64,000 nt of DNA from contig JAIOOU010000003.1 of assembly GCA_021414245.1 (NCBI GenBank), positions 778,825 to 842,824 of the forward strand, read 5' to 3'. Origin of the DNA: Chloroflexota bacterium. GTDB lineage: Bacteria > Chloroflexota > Anaerolineae > Anaerolineales > Villigracilaceae. Positions 18,601 to 27,500 of this stretch are shown here, one piece after another. The position numbers and the translations under genes are program-made. Position 1 is the stretch's first letter. Each line of letters starts with the position of its first letter. The notes below the pieces were generated by a model that had not been told where the DNA came from, made no database searches, and was given only the letters and a program-made list of their open reading frames with translations.

Positions 18601-21551
18601 GTGACCCAGCGCAACTGACCCTGCTTGTCCTTTTGCTGCACGCTGTACCAGCGCCGTTCGACAAAATTGACGCTGACCTTCTGTCCTGCAACCGGTTGTG
18701 AATTCCAATCCAGCGCGACCACGCTGAAAGGCTGTTCCTCGCCCTGCGTGCCGATGTATCTTTCCTGGCGGATGCCCGCATAGACTTCGCTTTGATGAAC
18801 CACCACGCTGCTGCTGCCACTGACCGTGTTGCCAGCCATATCAGTCACGTTTGCATACAGGGTCATTTGCCGGCTGACCTTGTCCTTGCCAGAATTAAAT
18901 GCCTGTGAAATATCCAAATGACCATTTTGATCGGTGACGCCTTTGCCCTCGTTGAATACATTGTTCATGGTGCTTTGATCGGGTGACCAGGACAGATCGC
19001 GGTCCCAGTCCATGAAGCTGAACTGGCTGTATTTGGAGGTGGGTGTGAAATAGTAGATCGACGACTCGATATACCAGTTCGCCTGGGCATCCTTGAGAAC
19101 GCCGCCTGAATAATATTCCGCATCCAGCCCGAAGTTAACTGTGGCGCCGGTCAGGATATCCGTTTGATCGGGCGAAACACCCACTTCGAATTCGGGCTTT
19201 TTGTATTCCGCGACGCTGAATTGGACCGAGGTGATCGGTCCTTCCGTTTGTGCCGATGACGGGTACACATAAAGTTCGTACGAGCCGAGCGATACATCCC
19301 GGTCAAGTTTGACCGTGCCGCTGAAGCTGCCCTGATCGTTGACCGGCACATATTCCGAGAATATCTTCTCGCCCCATTGCTCCGCCACAACATACACTTT
19401 CTTCTGTACTGGCAGGCTGTAATGCAAGTCATCGTTTTCGCGCAGAATGCCTTTGAAAAACAATTCCTGATCGGGACGGTAGACCGGCCGGTCGGTATAC
19501 AGATAGCCAAACAGGTTTGTGGAGCCGCTGTAATAATTCTGGTAGAGGCCAAAGTCTCCGGCGCTGACGCCGCTGCCCCAATACAAGGCGGTAAACCCGA
19601 AGTGGTCTGCGTTCCCCACCTGTACATAATTTGCCGCATTCATATTCTTAATGTAGGCGAGTCCATCCTGGTCCGTGCTGGCGCTGCCGATTTTCACGAA
19701 CTGGTCATTGTAGAAGGTGACCGGGATGTTTTTTTGCGGGGCACCGCTTTCCAGATCCGTAACCCAGGCCAGCCCTTCGGAGGGAGATGCTTTAAGGGTG
19801 ACATTGTCGGTTGCCACGATAAACAAGCTGCCCTGATAAAAATTGCTTTTGTAGTCCAGCGGTTTTCCCTTCACGCCGATGAAGTAATAGCCTGTAGGCA
19901 GGGCTGCCCCGTTCTTGTCGGTAAATTTAAATAACTCACGGGATAACGAATTTCTGGCCTCACCAGGCCCAACTTTCCATTCACGTACAGCCCGGGCCTG
20001 GGGTCGGAAATCAGCCGGAGAGGTCGTGCCGGCGCTGAGTTTTCCGAAATCCTCAAAGGTAACAGGGTAAATGGAGACCGTGGCTTCTTCCAGGTTCATG
20101 TGTTCAAAATAAACTTCCTGGTCGCCTTTTGCGCGGTAGATCAACGGTGTCCACGGCAGGACGAGCCGCGCACTGGGGGAGAAATCCCCATTTTTAAATG
20201 TATAGGAAATTTCATCCTTGAGCTGGTTTCCGTACAGGTCCCGCATGCCGGGTAGGATCCGCACCACATAATCCGTGGCAGGTGCAAGTCCGAAGATGTT
20301 CAGGGTACGATCGTAGGAGTTGTAATACCAATCCGGGTTGCCTTCGAGCGCCGGAGTGATCTTGACGCGGCTTTTCATACTGTCAAAGTCCATGGGTGAG
20401 GCAAATGTGATCGTCAAGTAGGAGCTGAAAGTCCCCTTGGAATCCGGCGCGGGAAAAACGCCCACCACGGATGGCAGGGAAACAGTTGCAAATTGAACGC
20501 TTAGTCCCTCCCGGAGAGTCCCGCCGTCAGCCGCCTGGGCGCTTTCCGAGAGCGTTAACTTGTAAAAACTGGCGATCGTGAATTTTCCCCTTGGTTTGAT
20601 CGTTAATGAGGTCGAGCCATCGTCCCATTTAAAGTCCACCGGAAAATCCGCGGATGTTTCCCGATTGATGAGACTGAACGCACCCTCCGTGGATTCGCGC
20701 TTCATGGGTTGCTGAAAATTTACAATAAACACCTGATCGAGGGCAACGTCCCGTACTTCTTCGGTGGGATTTTCCGCCCCGCCTGCCAGGAGGTAATTAT
20801 AGATGGCTGGTGCCCGTGTATTGAATTGCCAGTGAAACGAATCCGCGAGCAGATTGCCCAGTGTGTCTTTCAAGCCCGCATCTACTTCGACCTGATAACC
20901 AGTCCCACTTAAAAGATACTGGTCCGGCTGAAAAACATACACTGAGGAATTAACCCATTCCCCCTTGCCCTCGATTGCGGGGCTGAAACGAAGTGGCTGG
21001 GGAAGCTTGTCCTGTTCTTCGACAATGGTAAGGGGCACCACGGGGTGGTTAAAAATGACCGTGATGCTGGAGGCCAGGTCCACATCCTGGGTGTCCGCTG
21101 CCGGAAACACCTGAGCTACTGCCAGTGCGTCGACGGTTGTAAATTCGATTTCAATGTTTTCAAGGGGGGAGGACCCGTCCGCGGCGGCAGCTTCGGTGGA
21201 GAAGGTCGCCAGATATGCGGTTCCGGGAGTCAAACGCGAATCGGGGACGAAGGAGACCGTCCGGGCATTCTGCCAGGTCAATTGACCGGGAACGCCGACG
21301 CCGCCGGATTGCAGGGAAAAGGACTCTGCAGTTTTCACCTTGTCCATGTCCTGGTCAAAAGTGAAAACCATGGATGGGGCAAGATCCAGCCGCTGACCTT
21401 CAATCGGTTCCTGCGCGACCACTTGTAGACCGGTGGGTTCTTTCTCAATGGAAAGCGGCGCATTCTCAAGGAAAATGCTTGTGCTGATGGTAAACAGCAA
21501 TGCCAGGATCAAGAGAGCGCCCAGCAGTCGCAGAAGTTTTTTGTTGTTCAT
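15645..21551 (-). CDS. Bacterial alpha-2-macroglobulin family protein (paralogue 1)
   Basis: A giant envelope protease-trap protein, 1968 aa. An N-terminal membrane anchor (residues 7-25, no lipobox) is followed by repeated Ig-like modules (about 40-470, each with a FxQPM- or FNHPV-like strand). Macroglobulin domains come next, then a Gly-rich stretch SGNGGGGGGDLG near residue 1243 in the bait-region position, then PENLTTWSADVRAVT. The thioester site is CMEQ at about 1488-1491, in the alpha-helical thioester domain. Cys, Glu and Gln are all present, so covalent capture is possible. Family knowledge links such proteins to PBP1C, whose gene is nearby. Longer than the E. coli homologue (about 1650 aa) because of the extra N-terminal modules. 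Confidence 0.92.
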   Translation of the reverse strand: MNNKKLLRLLGALLILALLFTISTSIFLENAPLSIEKEPTGLQVVAQEPIEGQRLDLAPSMVFTFDQDMDKVKTAESFSLQSGGVGVPGQLTWQNARTVSFVPDSRLTPGTAYLATFSTEAAAADGSSPLENIEIEFTTVDALAVAQVFPAADTQDVDLASSITVIFNHPVVPLTIVEEQDKLPQPLRFSPAIEGKGEWVNSSVYVFQPDQYLLSGTGYQVEVDAGLKDTLGNLLADSFHWQFNTRAPAIYNYLLAGGAENPTEEVRDVALDQVFIVNFQQPMKRESTEGAFSLINRETSADFPVDFKWDDGSTSLTIKPRGKFTIASFYKLTLSESAQAADGGTLREGLSVQFATVSLPSVVGVFPAPDSKGTFSSYLTITFASPMDFDSMKSRVKITPALEGNPDWYYNSYDRTLNIFGLAPATDYVVRILPGMRDLYGNQLKDEISYTFKNGDFSPSARLVLPWTPLIYRAKGDQEVYFEHMNLEEATVSIYPVTFEDFGKLSAGTTSPADFRPQARAVREWKVGPGEARNSLSRELFKFTDKNGAALPTGYYFIGVKGKPLDYKSNFYQGSLFIVATDNVTLKASPSEGLAWVTDLESGAPQKNIPVTFYNDQFVKIGSASTDQDGLAYIKNMNAANYVQVGNADHFGFTALYWGSGVSAGDFGLYQNYYSGSTNLFGYLYTDRPVYRPDQELFFKGILRENDDLHYSLPVQKKVYVVAEQWGEKIFSEYVPVNDQGSFSGTVKLDRDVSLGSYELYVYPSSAQTEGPITSVQFSVAEYKKPEFEVGVSPDQTDILTGATVNFGLDAEYYSGGVLKDAQANWYIESSIYYFTPTSKYSQFSFMDWDRDLSWSPDQSTMNNVFNEGKGVTDQNGHLDISQAFNSGKDKVSRQMTLYANVTDMAGNTVSGSSSVVVHQSEVYAGIRQERYIGTQGEEQPFSVVALDWNSQPVAGQKVSVNFVERRWYSVQQKDKQGQLRWVTSVKEIPVSKQEAVTGGDGTAQVSFIPPRGGVYKAIVTVRDSKGNTYQASTYVWVAGVEEIAWRQTNDRAFSLIADKDMYSPGDTAEILIAQPFAHKVYALVTYERGHIYKQEVILLDGSSTIYKLPITDELAPVAYVSVTVINGAQDGGAPDFKIGMTRINIDIKQKTINVSVTTDKQSAGPGDEITYTIETRDVLGRPVKADVSLAVVDKSALALAPANSAPMLASFYFDQPLSISTALGIVSSADDFNANYRKTIPDGSGNGGGGGGDLGIITVRENFKDTAVFQADVRTDENGVAKIKVKLPENLTTWSADVRAVTADSRVGQASSELVSTKPLFVQLQTPRFFVVGDQATIGATIFNNTENPLKVNVSLDAQGVDLKSAPLQSIEVNGRQQAYVTWDVLVRDEIERVDMTATAVSGQFSDASKPTLGTLSGQGIPVYNFTATETVGTSGMLTSANSVTESIQLPASLNFSDAKLSIEVSPSLAASMESGLTYLEDYPYLCMEQTISRFLPNVITTRALNAAGIPSPKQTDLDQQVNSALQRIYAKQKYDGGWNWWDGELSDPQTSAYAVYGLLEARDSGYVISEDVLATGITYLQENFPDLKRNDASWQYNRYAFMLYVLARADKLGAGQTNFIFENRASLDLYGEAYLAQAMYLLDQKDTRISTLLSDLATAAVQSASGAHWEEAGRDDWNWNSDTRTTAIVLNAFVQIDPKNPITANAVRWLMAHRDSGHWYSTQETAWSLIALTNWLVENREYETDYKYAIGLNGDLLKEAQADKENLTETVNLQVQLEDLLKDQANALVFTRGRGTGNLYYSAYLSTELPVESIQPLDQGMSLSRQYFTLDDPKTPITEIARGELVKVRLTMIVPAAVHFIVIDDPLPAGMEALDSSLATDTAVPSMYTKQDYTERGWGWWYFSHIELRDQKVVLSADYLPAGTYVYTYIIRAGTAGVFKVIPPTAAEFYFPDVGGRGAGSLFTVR

Positions 21552-21749
21552 TTTACATGTCTCCCAAAATGAGTATGCCCCTTGTTTTTAGAGGTGTCAA
21601 GTGGCCCTTCCGTTGAATCAACTGTATGGACGTATTAATGAAGGAGGAAGTTTCTTTTGAAGGAGCGGCGATTTAAATATGCGGGAATTGATTTTCGCGG
21701 TATAGTCAGGAAATTATTAACCTTATCCGCGTGCCTTGAGGTGATTTGA

Positions 21750-22694
21750 ATGTCGATCAATTCGTTTTTGAAATTAAAACCCGAGTATCGGGATTATGTC
21801 TGGGGAGGCGACCGGCTTCGCCCGGGGCAGCGTCCCACCGCGGAAGCCTGGGTGGTATGGGAGGGAAATCAGATTGAAACGGGAAAACTGGCCGGCAAAA
21901 CTTTGGGCGAGGCGGCCATTGAATACGGCGAGGCCTTGCTTGGCTCGAAGCCCCATTCCCGCACAGGCACGCGTTTCCCGCTGTTGGTGAAATTGTTGGA
22001 TTGCGAACAATGGCTGTCTTTACAGGTCCATCCCAACGATGAACAGGCGATTCAGCTTGAAGGTCCCGGTCATTTTGGAAAGACCGAAGCCTGGCATGTC
22101 CTTGATGCACAACCTGGCGCAAAATTAATTGCCGGAGTAAAGCCCGGTGTTCAAGCCGCGCAATTGGCCGATTCGATTCGCGATGGTTCGGTCAGCGAGG
22201 TTTCGCAATATGCAGAGGTGACCAGGGGGGATACGATCTTTATGCCTGCCGGGACCCTGCATGCGCTGGGACCCGGGCTGTTCATCTACGAAGTCCAGCA
22301 GACCTCGGATTTGACCTATCGGGTGTATGACTGGGGGCGCCCGCAAACAGAGGCCCGCCGCCTGCACATTGATAAATCCATCCAGGTGGCACGTCCAGAA
22401 AGATCGGTGCCGGTCATGTCCATGCCGGATGCAGGGGATGGCGCAAGCGTTCAATTGGTGTCTTGCGAATATTTCAGCCTTGATTTGCTGGCGGCATCCT
22501 CCCGGAATATCTCCTTGAATACGGCGGGGGAAAGTTTTCACGCCATCACGGTCATTGAAGGCAAGGCGCGTTTACAGGCCGGAACTGAAAAGATCGAGTT
22601 GGAAAATATGCAGACTGCGCTGGTCCCTGCCGGCATGGGGAAATATGAGCTCATACCGTTGGAGAATTGCCGTGCTTTGAAATCCGGTGTTTGA
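21750..22694 (+). CDS. manA: Mannose-6-phosphate isomerase, class I
   Basis: Interconverts mannose 6-phosphate and fructose 6-phosphate; a zinc-dependent cupin enzyme in the cytosol. The 314-aa protein has metal ligands in LSLQVHPND (His, near residue 95), GKTEAWH (Glu) and PAGTLHALGPG (His), and ends in a second cupin-like beta segment. ATG at 21750 follows GAGGTGATTTGA. It is divergent from the alpha-2-macroglobulin gene. Sugar kinases of the ROK and BadF types are encoded some 8 kb away and could act on related hexoses. Confidence 0.9.
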   Translation: MSINSFLKLKPEYRDYVWGGDRLRPGQRPTAEAWVVWEGNQIETGKLAGKTLGEAAIEYGEALLGSKPHSRTGTRFPLLVKLLDCEQWLSLQVHPNDEQAIQLEGPGHFGKTEAWHVLDAQPGAKLIAGVKPGVQAAQLADSIRDGSVSEVSQYAEVTRGDTIFMPAGTLHALGPGLFIYEVQQTSDLTYRVYDWGRPQTEARRLHIDKSIQVARPERSVPVMSMPDAGDGASVQLVSCEYFSLDLLAASSRNISLNTAGESFHAITVIEGKARLQAGTEKIELENMQTALVPAGMGKYELIPLENCRALKSGV

Positions 22695-22701
22695 TTCTTT
22701 A

Positions 22702-23961
22702 TCAGGCCGTTGCGAACAGACACTTCAGATAGGCGCCCTGTTCAAAGGTGATCGGATGGTCGGCGGCGTGCCCGGTGCGTTCGATTTCCTTGAGTTTGCG
22801 GTTCGATTCCCCGGCGGATTGATGAATGTTATTGAAAAAGGCATCCGCGTCGATGCGGCTCGAGCAGGATGCCTGGACCAACGTCCCGCCGGAGCGCAGC
22901 ACCCCCAGACCGAGACGGGTCAGCTTCCGATATGCCGCCAGCCCGGCTGTGACCTGATCCTGGTTTTGAGCGAACATGGGCGGATCAATGATCACCAGGT
23001 CGAATTTTCTCCTTTGTGCTTCCATGCGCGCCAGCACTTCGAACGCATCTCCTGCGATGGTTTCGTGGATGGCGGCTTTAACCGGAGGGCAATCCTGATT
23101 GTATGAAAAATTATGCAGTGAGGCTTCGATGGCGGGAGTACTGAGGTCCACGCTGGTGACCTGGCTGGCGCCGCCCCGGGCGGCATATACGGAAAATCCG
23201 CCCGTGTAGGCAAACACATTCAGCACCGAACTGTTCATGGATAATTTTTCAACCCTGGCCCGGTTTTCGCGCTGGTCGAGAAAGAATCCCGTCTTTTGGC
23301 CGTGGATGGGATCACACTCAAATGTCAGGCCATTTTCCTTGAACAGAAGCAGGCCATCCGGGGAAGGACCCGAAAGGGTTGTCCCATCCGTAAGTCCGAA
23401 AAGGAGATCTGCAAGGGGTTTTAATGAGCGGCTTAATCGGAGAATTATTCGCACAGAAGGATTGGTCTTAACCAATGCCGTGCAAATGGAATTGAGATGG
23501 GGGATCCAGATCGGACTGTAGATCTTCAACACCAGGGTGTCGGCATAGCGATCGATCACCAGTCCGGGCAAGCCGTCGTTTTCGCCGTGGACCAACCGGT
23601 AGCCGTTGGTGATGAATTCGGCCGCCTGATCTGTGATCGGTTTTCGCAACAGATTGGCCTTGACCAGTTTTGACTCGAACCAGTGCGTGTCAATGATCGC
23701 GGGCTGGCGATGCTGTAAAATGCGGACCCGAATGGCAGAGGTTGGATCGTACAACCCGATCGCGAGGAATCTGCGTTTTGAATCGAAGATGACGGCCAGG
23801 TCACCGGGTGCGCCCTGGTGGCTTTGCTCCGTGATGGCTTGATCGAATATCCAGGGATGGCCCTGGCGCAGGGCGCGTTCGGCAGGTGCGCTGATTCGCA
23901 GCGCAATCCGCTTAGAACCGGCGGAGGGGAGGTTGGCGAGAAGAGGGGTTGATTCTGTCAT
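22702..23961 (-). CDS. Class I SAM-dependent rRNA methyltransferase (RlmI/RlmK-like)
   Basis: Probably methylates a cytosine of 23S rRNA. An N-terminal PUA-like domain (RALRQGHPWIFDQAI) precedes a Rossmann methyltransferase with SAM motif NVFAYTGGFSVYAARGGA and catalytic motif IIDPPMF; Cys in QASCSS is in the position of the nucleophile loop. The track ORF begins at 24069 inside the terminator region; ATG 23961 (MTESTPLL) gives 419 aa, normal for the family. Its stop is only 7 bp from that of convergent manA. Confidence 0.88.
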   Translation of the reverse strand: MTESTPLLANLPSAGSKRIALRISAPAERALRQGHPWIFDQAITEQSHQGAPGDLAVIFDSKRRFLAIGLYDPTSAIRVRILQHRQPAIIDTHWFESKLVKANLLRKPITDQAAEFITNGYRLVHGENDGLPGLVIDRYADTLVLKIYSPIWIPHLNSICTALVKTNPSVRIILRLSRSLKPLADLLFGLTDGTTLSGPSPDGLLLFKENGLTFECDPIHGQKTGFFLDQRENRARVEKLSMNSSVLNVFAYTGGFSVYAARGGASQVTSVDLSTPAIEASLHNFSYNQDCPPVKAAIHETIAGDAFEVLARMEAQRRKFDLVIIDPPMFAQNQDQVTAGLAAYRKLTRLGLGVLRSGGTLVQASCSSRIDADAFFNNIHQSAGESNRKLKEIERTGHAADHPITFEQGAYLKCLFATA

Positions 23962-24002
23962 TCGAAAGGTTTTCTGTATAAACAGTATAATGCCCGGCTG
24001 TC

Positions 24003-24033
24003 CTTTTCGGTTTAATTCCCTGAAAACCGAAAA
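24003..24033 (-). terminator. Second hairpin downstream of the FKBP gene
   Basis: TTTTCGGTTT pairs with AAACCGAAAA around a short loop, immediately past the main terminator on the minus strand. Probably a back-up terminator. Confidence 0.5.
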
Positions 24034-24034
24034 T

Positions 24035-24071
24035 AAATGGAAGGACTCTCGCCTGGAGAGTCCTTCCATTT
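24035..24071 (-). terminator. Rho-independent terminator of the FKBP gene
   Basis: A perfect 16-bp stem (AAATGGAAGGACTCTC and complement) with a 5-nt loop, followed on the minus strand by a TTTATTTTC tract, just after the stop at 24078. Confidence 0.85.
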
Positions 24072-24077
24072 TGCTAA

Positions 24078-24413
24078 TTATTTGATGGATACCAGTTCGA
24101 CATCGAAGATCAGGGTGGCGTTCGGGGGGATCACGCCGCCGGCTCCGCTTTCTCCATATCCAAGATTTGGGGGAATGATCAATTGAGCCTTGCCGCCGAC
24201 TTTCATCAGGGCGATGCCTTCATCCCAGCCTTTAATGACATTGCCTTTTCCCAGCGGGAAGGTGATTGGTTCACCCCGGCTGTGAGAGCTGTCAAAGACC
24301 TTTCCGTCCTGGAATTTTCCGGTGTAATGCACACTGACGATCTTGCCTTTTACCGCCTGGGCGCCTGATCCTGCTTCGATTTCAATGTATTCCAATCCGC
24401 TGTCCGTTATCAT
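24078..24413 (-). CDS. FKBP-type peptidyl-prolyl cis-trans isomerase
   Basis: Catalyses proline isomerisation during protein folding. A single 111-aa FKBP domain with GKIVSVHYTGKFQDGKVFDSS, GWDEGIALMKVGGKAQLIIP and the C-terminal IPPNATLIFDVELVSI strand. No signal peptide, so it is cytosolic. ATG at 24413 is preceded by AAGGAGACGAC. Its start region is shared with the divergent second alpha-2-macroglobulin gene. Confidence 0.93.
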   Translation of the reverse strand: MITDSGLEYIEIEAGSGAQAVKGKIVSVHYTGKFQDGKVFDSSHSRGEPITFPLGKGNVIKGWDEGIALMKVGGKAQLIIPPNLGYGESGAGGVIPPNATLIFDVELVSIK

Positions 24414-24460
24414 GTCGTCTCCTTGTCAAGAATTTGAGCGCAATTGTAACCGCACAGCAC

Positions 24461-24466
24461 TATAAT
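24461..24466 (+). promoter_or_regulatory. Candidate -10 box for alpha-2-macroglobulin paralogue 2
   Basis: TATAAT lies 58 bp before the ATG in the 110-bp gap between divergent genes. The -35 is unclear (TTGAGC is too far upstream at 21 bp). Confidence 0.45.
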
Positions 24467-24523
24467 GGTGGGGGAACCTGCAGACAGTCGGGAGCGTCCT
24501 GATCCTGAACGGAGGGCATTCAA

Positions 24524-27500
24524 ATGGCAGATCAAAAGAAAACACGCGGCAGAAATTTTTCTGCGACCCTGACAGGCATTTTGATCCTGATCGGGATTGG
24601 CGCAGTGGTTTTGTTGTTGAAGTGGATTGAATCCAGCGCTTCGATCCCGACCCCGAGCCTGGTGTCTGCATCGGCAGGCACGTCGCAGCCCGTGATTCAA
24701 GTGACTGGTCAACCGACGAAAGCCTATGGCATTCGGATCGGGTTGAGCGACGGACAATCCCGGCCGCAAACCGCTTCAGTAAACCCGGTTTTAACCGGCG
24801 AGGCTCTTTCGCCTGAAGAGATCGAATTAATCTACTCGCGTCTGCCGAACCTGCCCCTTGATTTTAGTCAACAGGCGGAGTTCAATCTGCCGACGCAGAT
24901 TCTGCCCCCGCCACGGCCTGGTAACACGATCAAGGAAAGCTTCCCGCCCCTTGAATCTGAACCAGCTCACGGTGCGCCCGATACGGGTCCTCTGCAAGTT
25001 CTGCGATTTGCCCCGGAAGGGGAAATCCCGGTGGCGCCTTTTATCAGCGTGACTTTCAATCAGCCAATGGTTCCCTTGGGGATTTTGGGTGATCTGGCCG
25101 AAAAAGATGTGCCGGTTCGAATCGAACCGTCCATCTCCGGCACCTGGCGCTGGCTGGGGACCAAAACCCTGACCTTTGAATACGATTCGAAATTGTTCGA
25201 CCGCCTTCCGAAGGCGACCGAATATCGCGTTACCGTCCCGGCCGGGACCACATCCGCCACGGGCGGTGTTTTGGCGGAGCCAGTTTCCTGGTCGTTTAAA
25301 ACAACTCCTCCGAAAGTATTACTAAGTTATCCGAATGATTCCCCGCAGCCTTTAAATCCAATTTTCTTTATTGCCTTTGACCAGCGCATCGATCCCTCCG
25401 CGGTTTTGAAGACCGTACAGGTGAAGGCCGGGAACCAGCCGCTCCATATTGCCCTGGCGAGCGAGGCGGAGATCGAAAAGGATGAACAGGTCAGCCAGTT
25501 GGTGAAGGATGCGGCTGAAGGACATTGGCTGGCTTTTCGTGCGGACCAAACCCTTCCGCAGGAAACACAGATCTTTGTGTTTATCGGACCGGATACCCCC
25601 TCCGCCGAAGGATCCTTGAAGACGGTCGAAACCCAATCCTATAATTTTTCGACCTATGCGCCGCTGCGGATCGATGAATACACCTGTTCCTGGTACGATG
25701 AGCAATGTCCGCCGTTCACACCCTTCTATATCCGTTTCAACAACCCGCTTGATACTGATGTGTTCAGCGAAGAGATGATCAAGATCGAACCTGAAATTCC
25801 AGGGCTTTTGATCAATGTGTACGGCGATATGATTAACATCAGCGGCGAAACGAAGGGACAGACCCAATATACGGTCACAGTCTCCGGAAAAATCCAGGAT
25901 GCTTTCGGCCAGCAACTGGGGCGGGACGCGCGGCTGACCTTCAAGGTGGGCAAGGCGCAACCCGTCCTGATCAACCCTGGACAGATCTTCCAGACCCTTG
26001 ACCCGACCTCCGCCAAAGCCATTTATTCAGTCTATGCGGTCAACTACAAAAAACTTCATCTAAAGATCTATGCGGTCAAGCCTGCAGATTGGCCGGCCTA
26101 CAAAACCTATCTCGGCAATTGGCAGAACACGGATGTCCCGTTGCGAATGCCGGGCATTCTGGTGACCGACAAGGATCTGAATTTGGACCTTCCGAATGAC
26201 ACCCTGACCCAGGTGGATATTAATTTAAACCAGTTCATGAGCGGTGCCTTTGGTCATTTCGTGGTGATCGTGGAACCGCCTGCCGGGATGTTTGAAACTG
26301 AAAACGAGAAATGGCAGCGTTTTTCGCAGACCATTATCACCTGGGTGCAGGTGACCCGGATCGGCCTGGATGCATACAACGATCAGGATCAAATGGTTGC
26401 ATGGGTAACCGATCTTACGGACGGCTCTCCTTTGTCCGGGGTCAACATCCAGGCAAATAACGGGAGTGTTTCAAGTTTAAGCAACACAGAAGGCGTGGCC
26501 CGTTTTAACCTTCCAAACGGAGCATCTTATCTGATCGCCCGCAGCGGTGCGGATGAAGCCATTTTGCCGCACTCGACCTACTATTGGGGGGACGATGTTT
26601 GGGCTGCGAACCGGCCCGCGGACTCGCTGCGCTGGTATGTGTTTGACGATCGTCAAATGTACCGTCCCGGTGAAGAGGTTCATGTCAAAGGCTGGCTGCG
26701 ACGGATCGGCGGCGGCAGGGATGGGGATGTGGAATTGGTTGGAAGCACTGCGGGGCCGATTGGTTATCAGGTCACAGATCCATTTGGAAATGAATTGAGT
26801 GCCGGGCAGGCGGAGGTGAATGCGCTGGGCGGCTTCGACTTTGTCCTTTCGATTCCAAAGGAAGTCAATCTGGGCACGGCGCAAATCAACCTGACTGCCA
26901 GCGGCGGATTGGATGGAAGCCAGTTCTATCATTCATTCCAGATACAGGAATTTCGACGGCCTGAATTTGAGGTCAACGCCCGCAATGAGACCGCTGGGCC
27001 GTACTATGCCGGTGACCATGCCACTCTTGCGGTGGATGCAAAATACTACGCCGGCGGCGGGCTGCCCAATGCCGATGTCACCTGGCAGGTGACCACCTCG
27101 CCGGGAAGTTACTCTCCTCCCAACTGGCCGGATTTTTCCTTTGGCACTTGGCAGCCATGGTGGCTTTATTATTATGATGGAATTGGATATCCCGGCGGAG
27201 GCGATTCGCAAACTGAAACCTTCATCGGCAGGACCGACGCCTCCGGCACGCATTATCTGAACCTTGATTTCACACAGGTCGGCGATCCCGCCAAAGACCC
27301 ACGGCCCTACAGTGTCGTCGCCCAGGCCACAGTCATGGATGTGAATCTACAAGCCTGGAGCAGTACCACCACCCTGCTTGTTCATCCGGCCGATCTATAT
27401 GTGGGTCTCCGCAGTGACAGTTATTTTGTCGAACGGGGCAAACCGCTTAAGGTGGATTTCATTGTCACAGACTTGGATGGTCATGCGGTCGAGAACCGTT

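Noticed and set aside
15645-21551. Many plus-strand ORFs over the alpha-2-macroglobulin genes (for example 15549..16670, 17580..18227, 14574..15092)
   Set aside because: Antisense shadows of GC-rich coding sequence; low-complexity, Cys/Arg/His-rich translations and no start signals.
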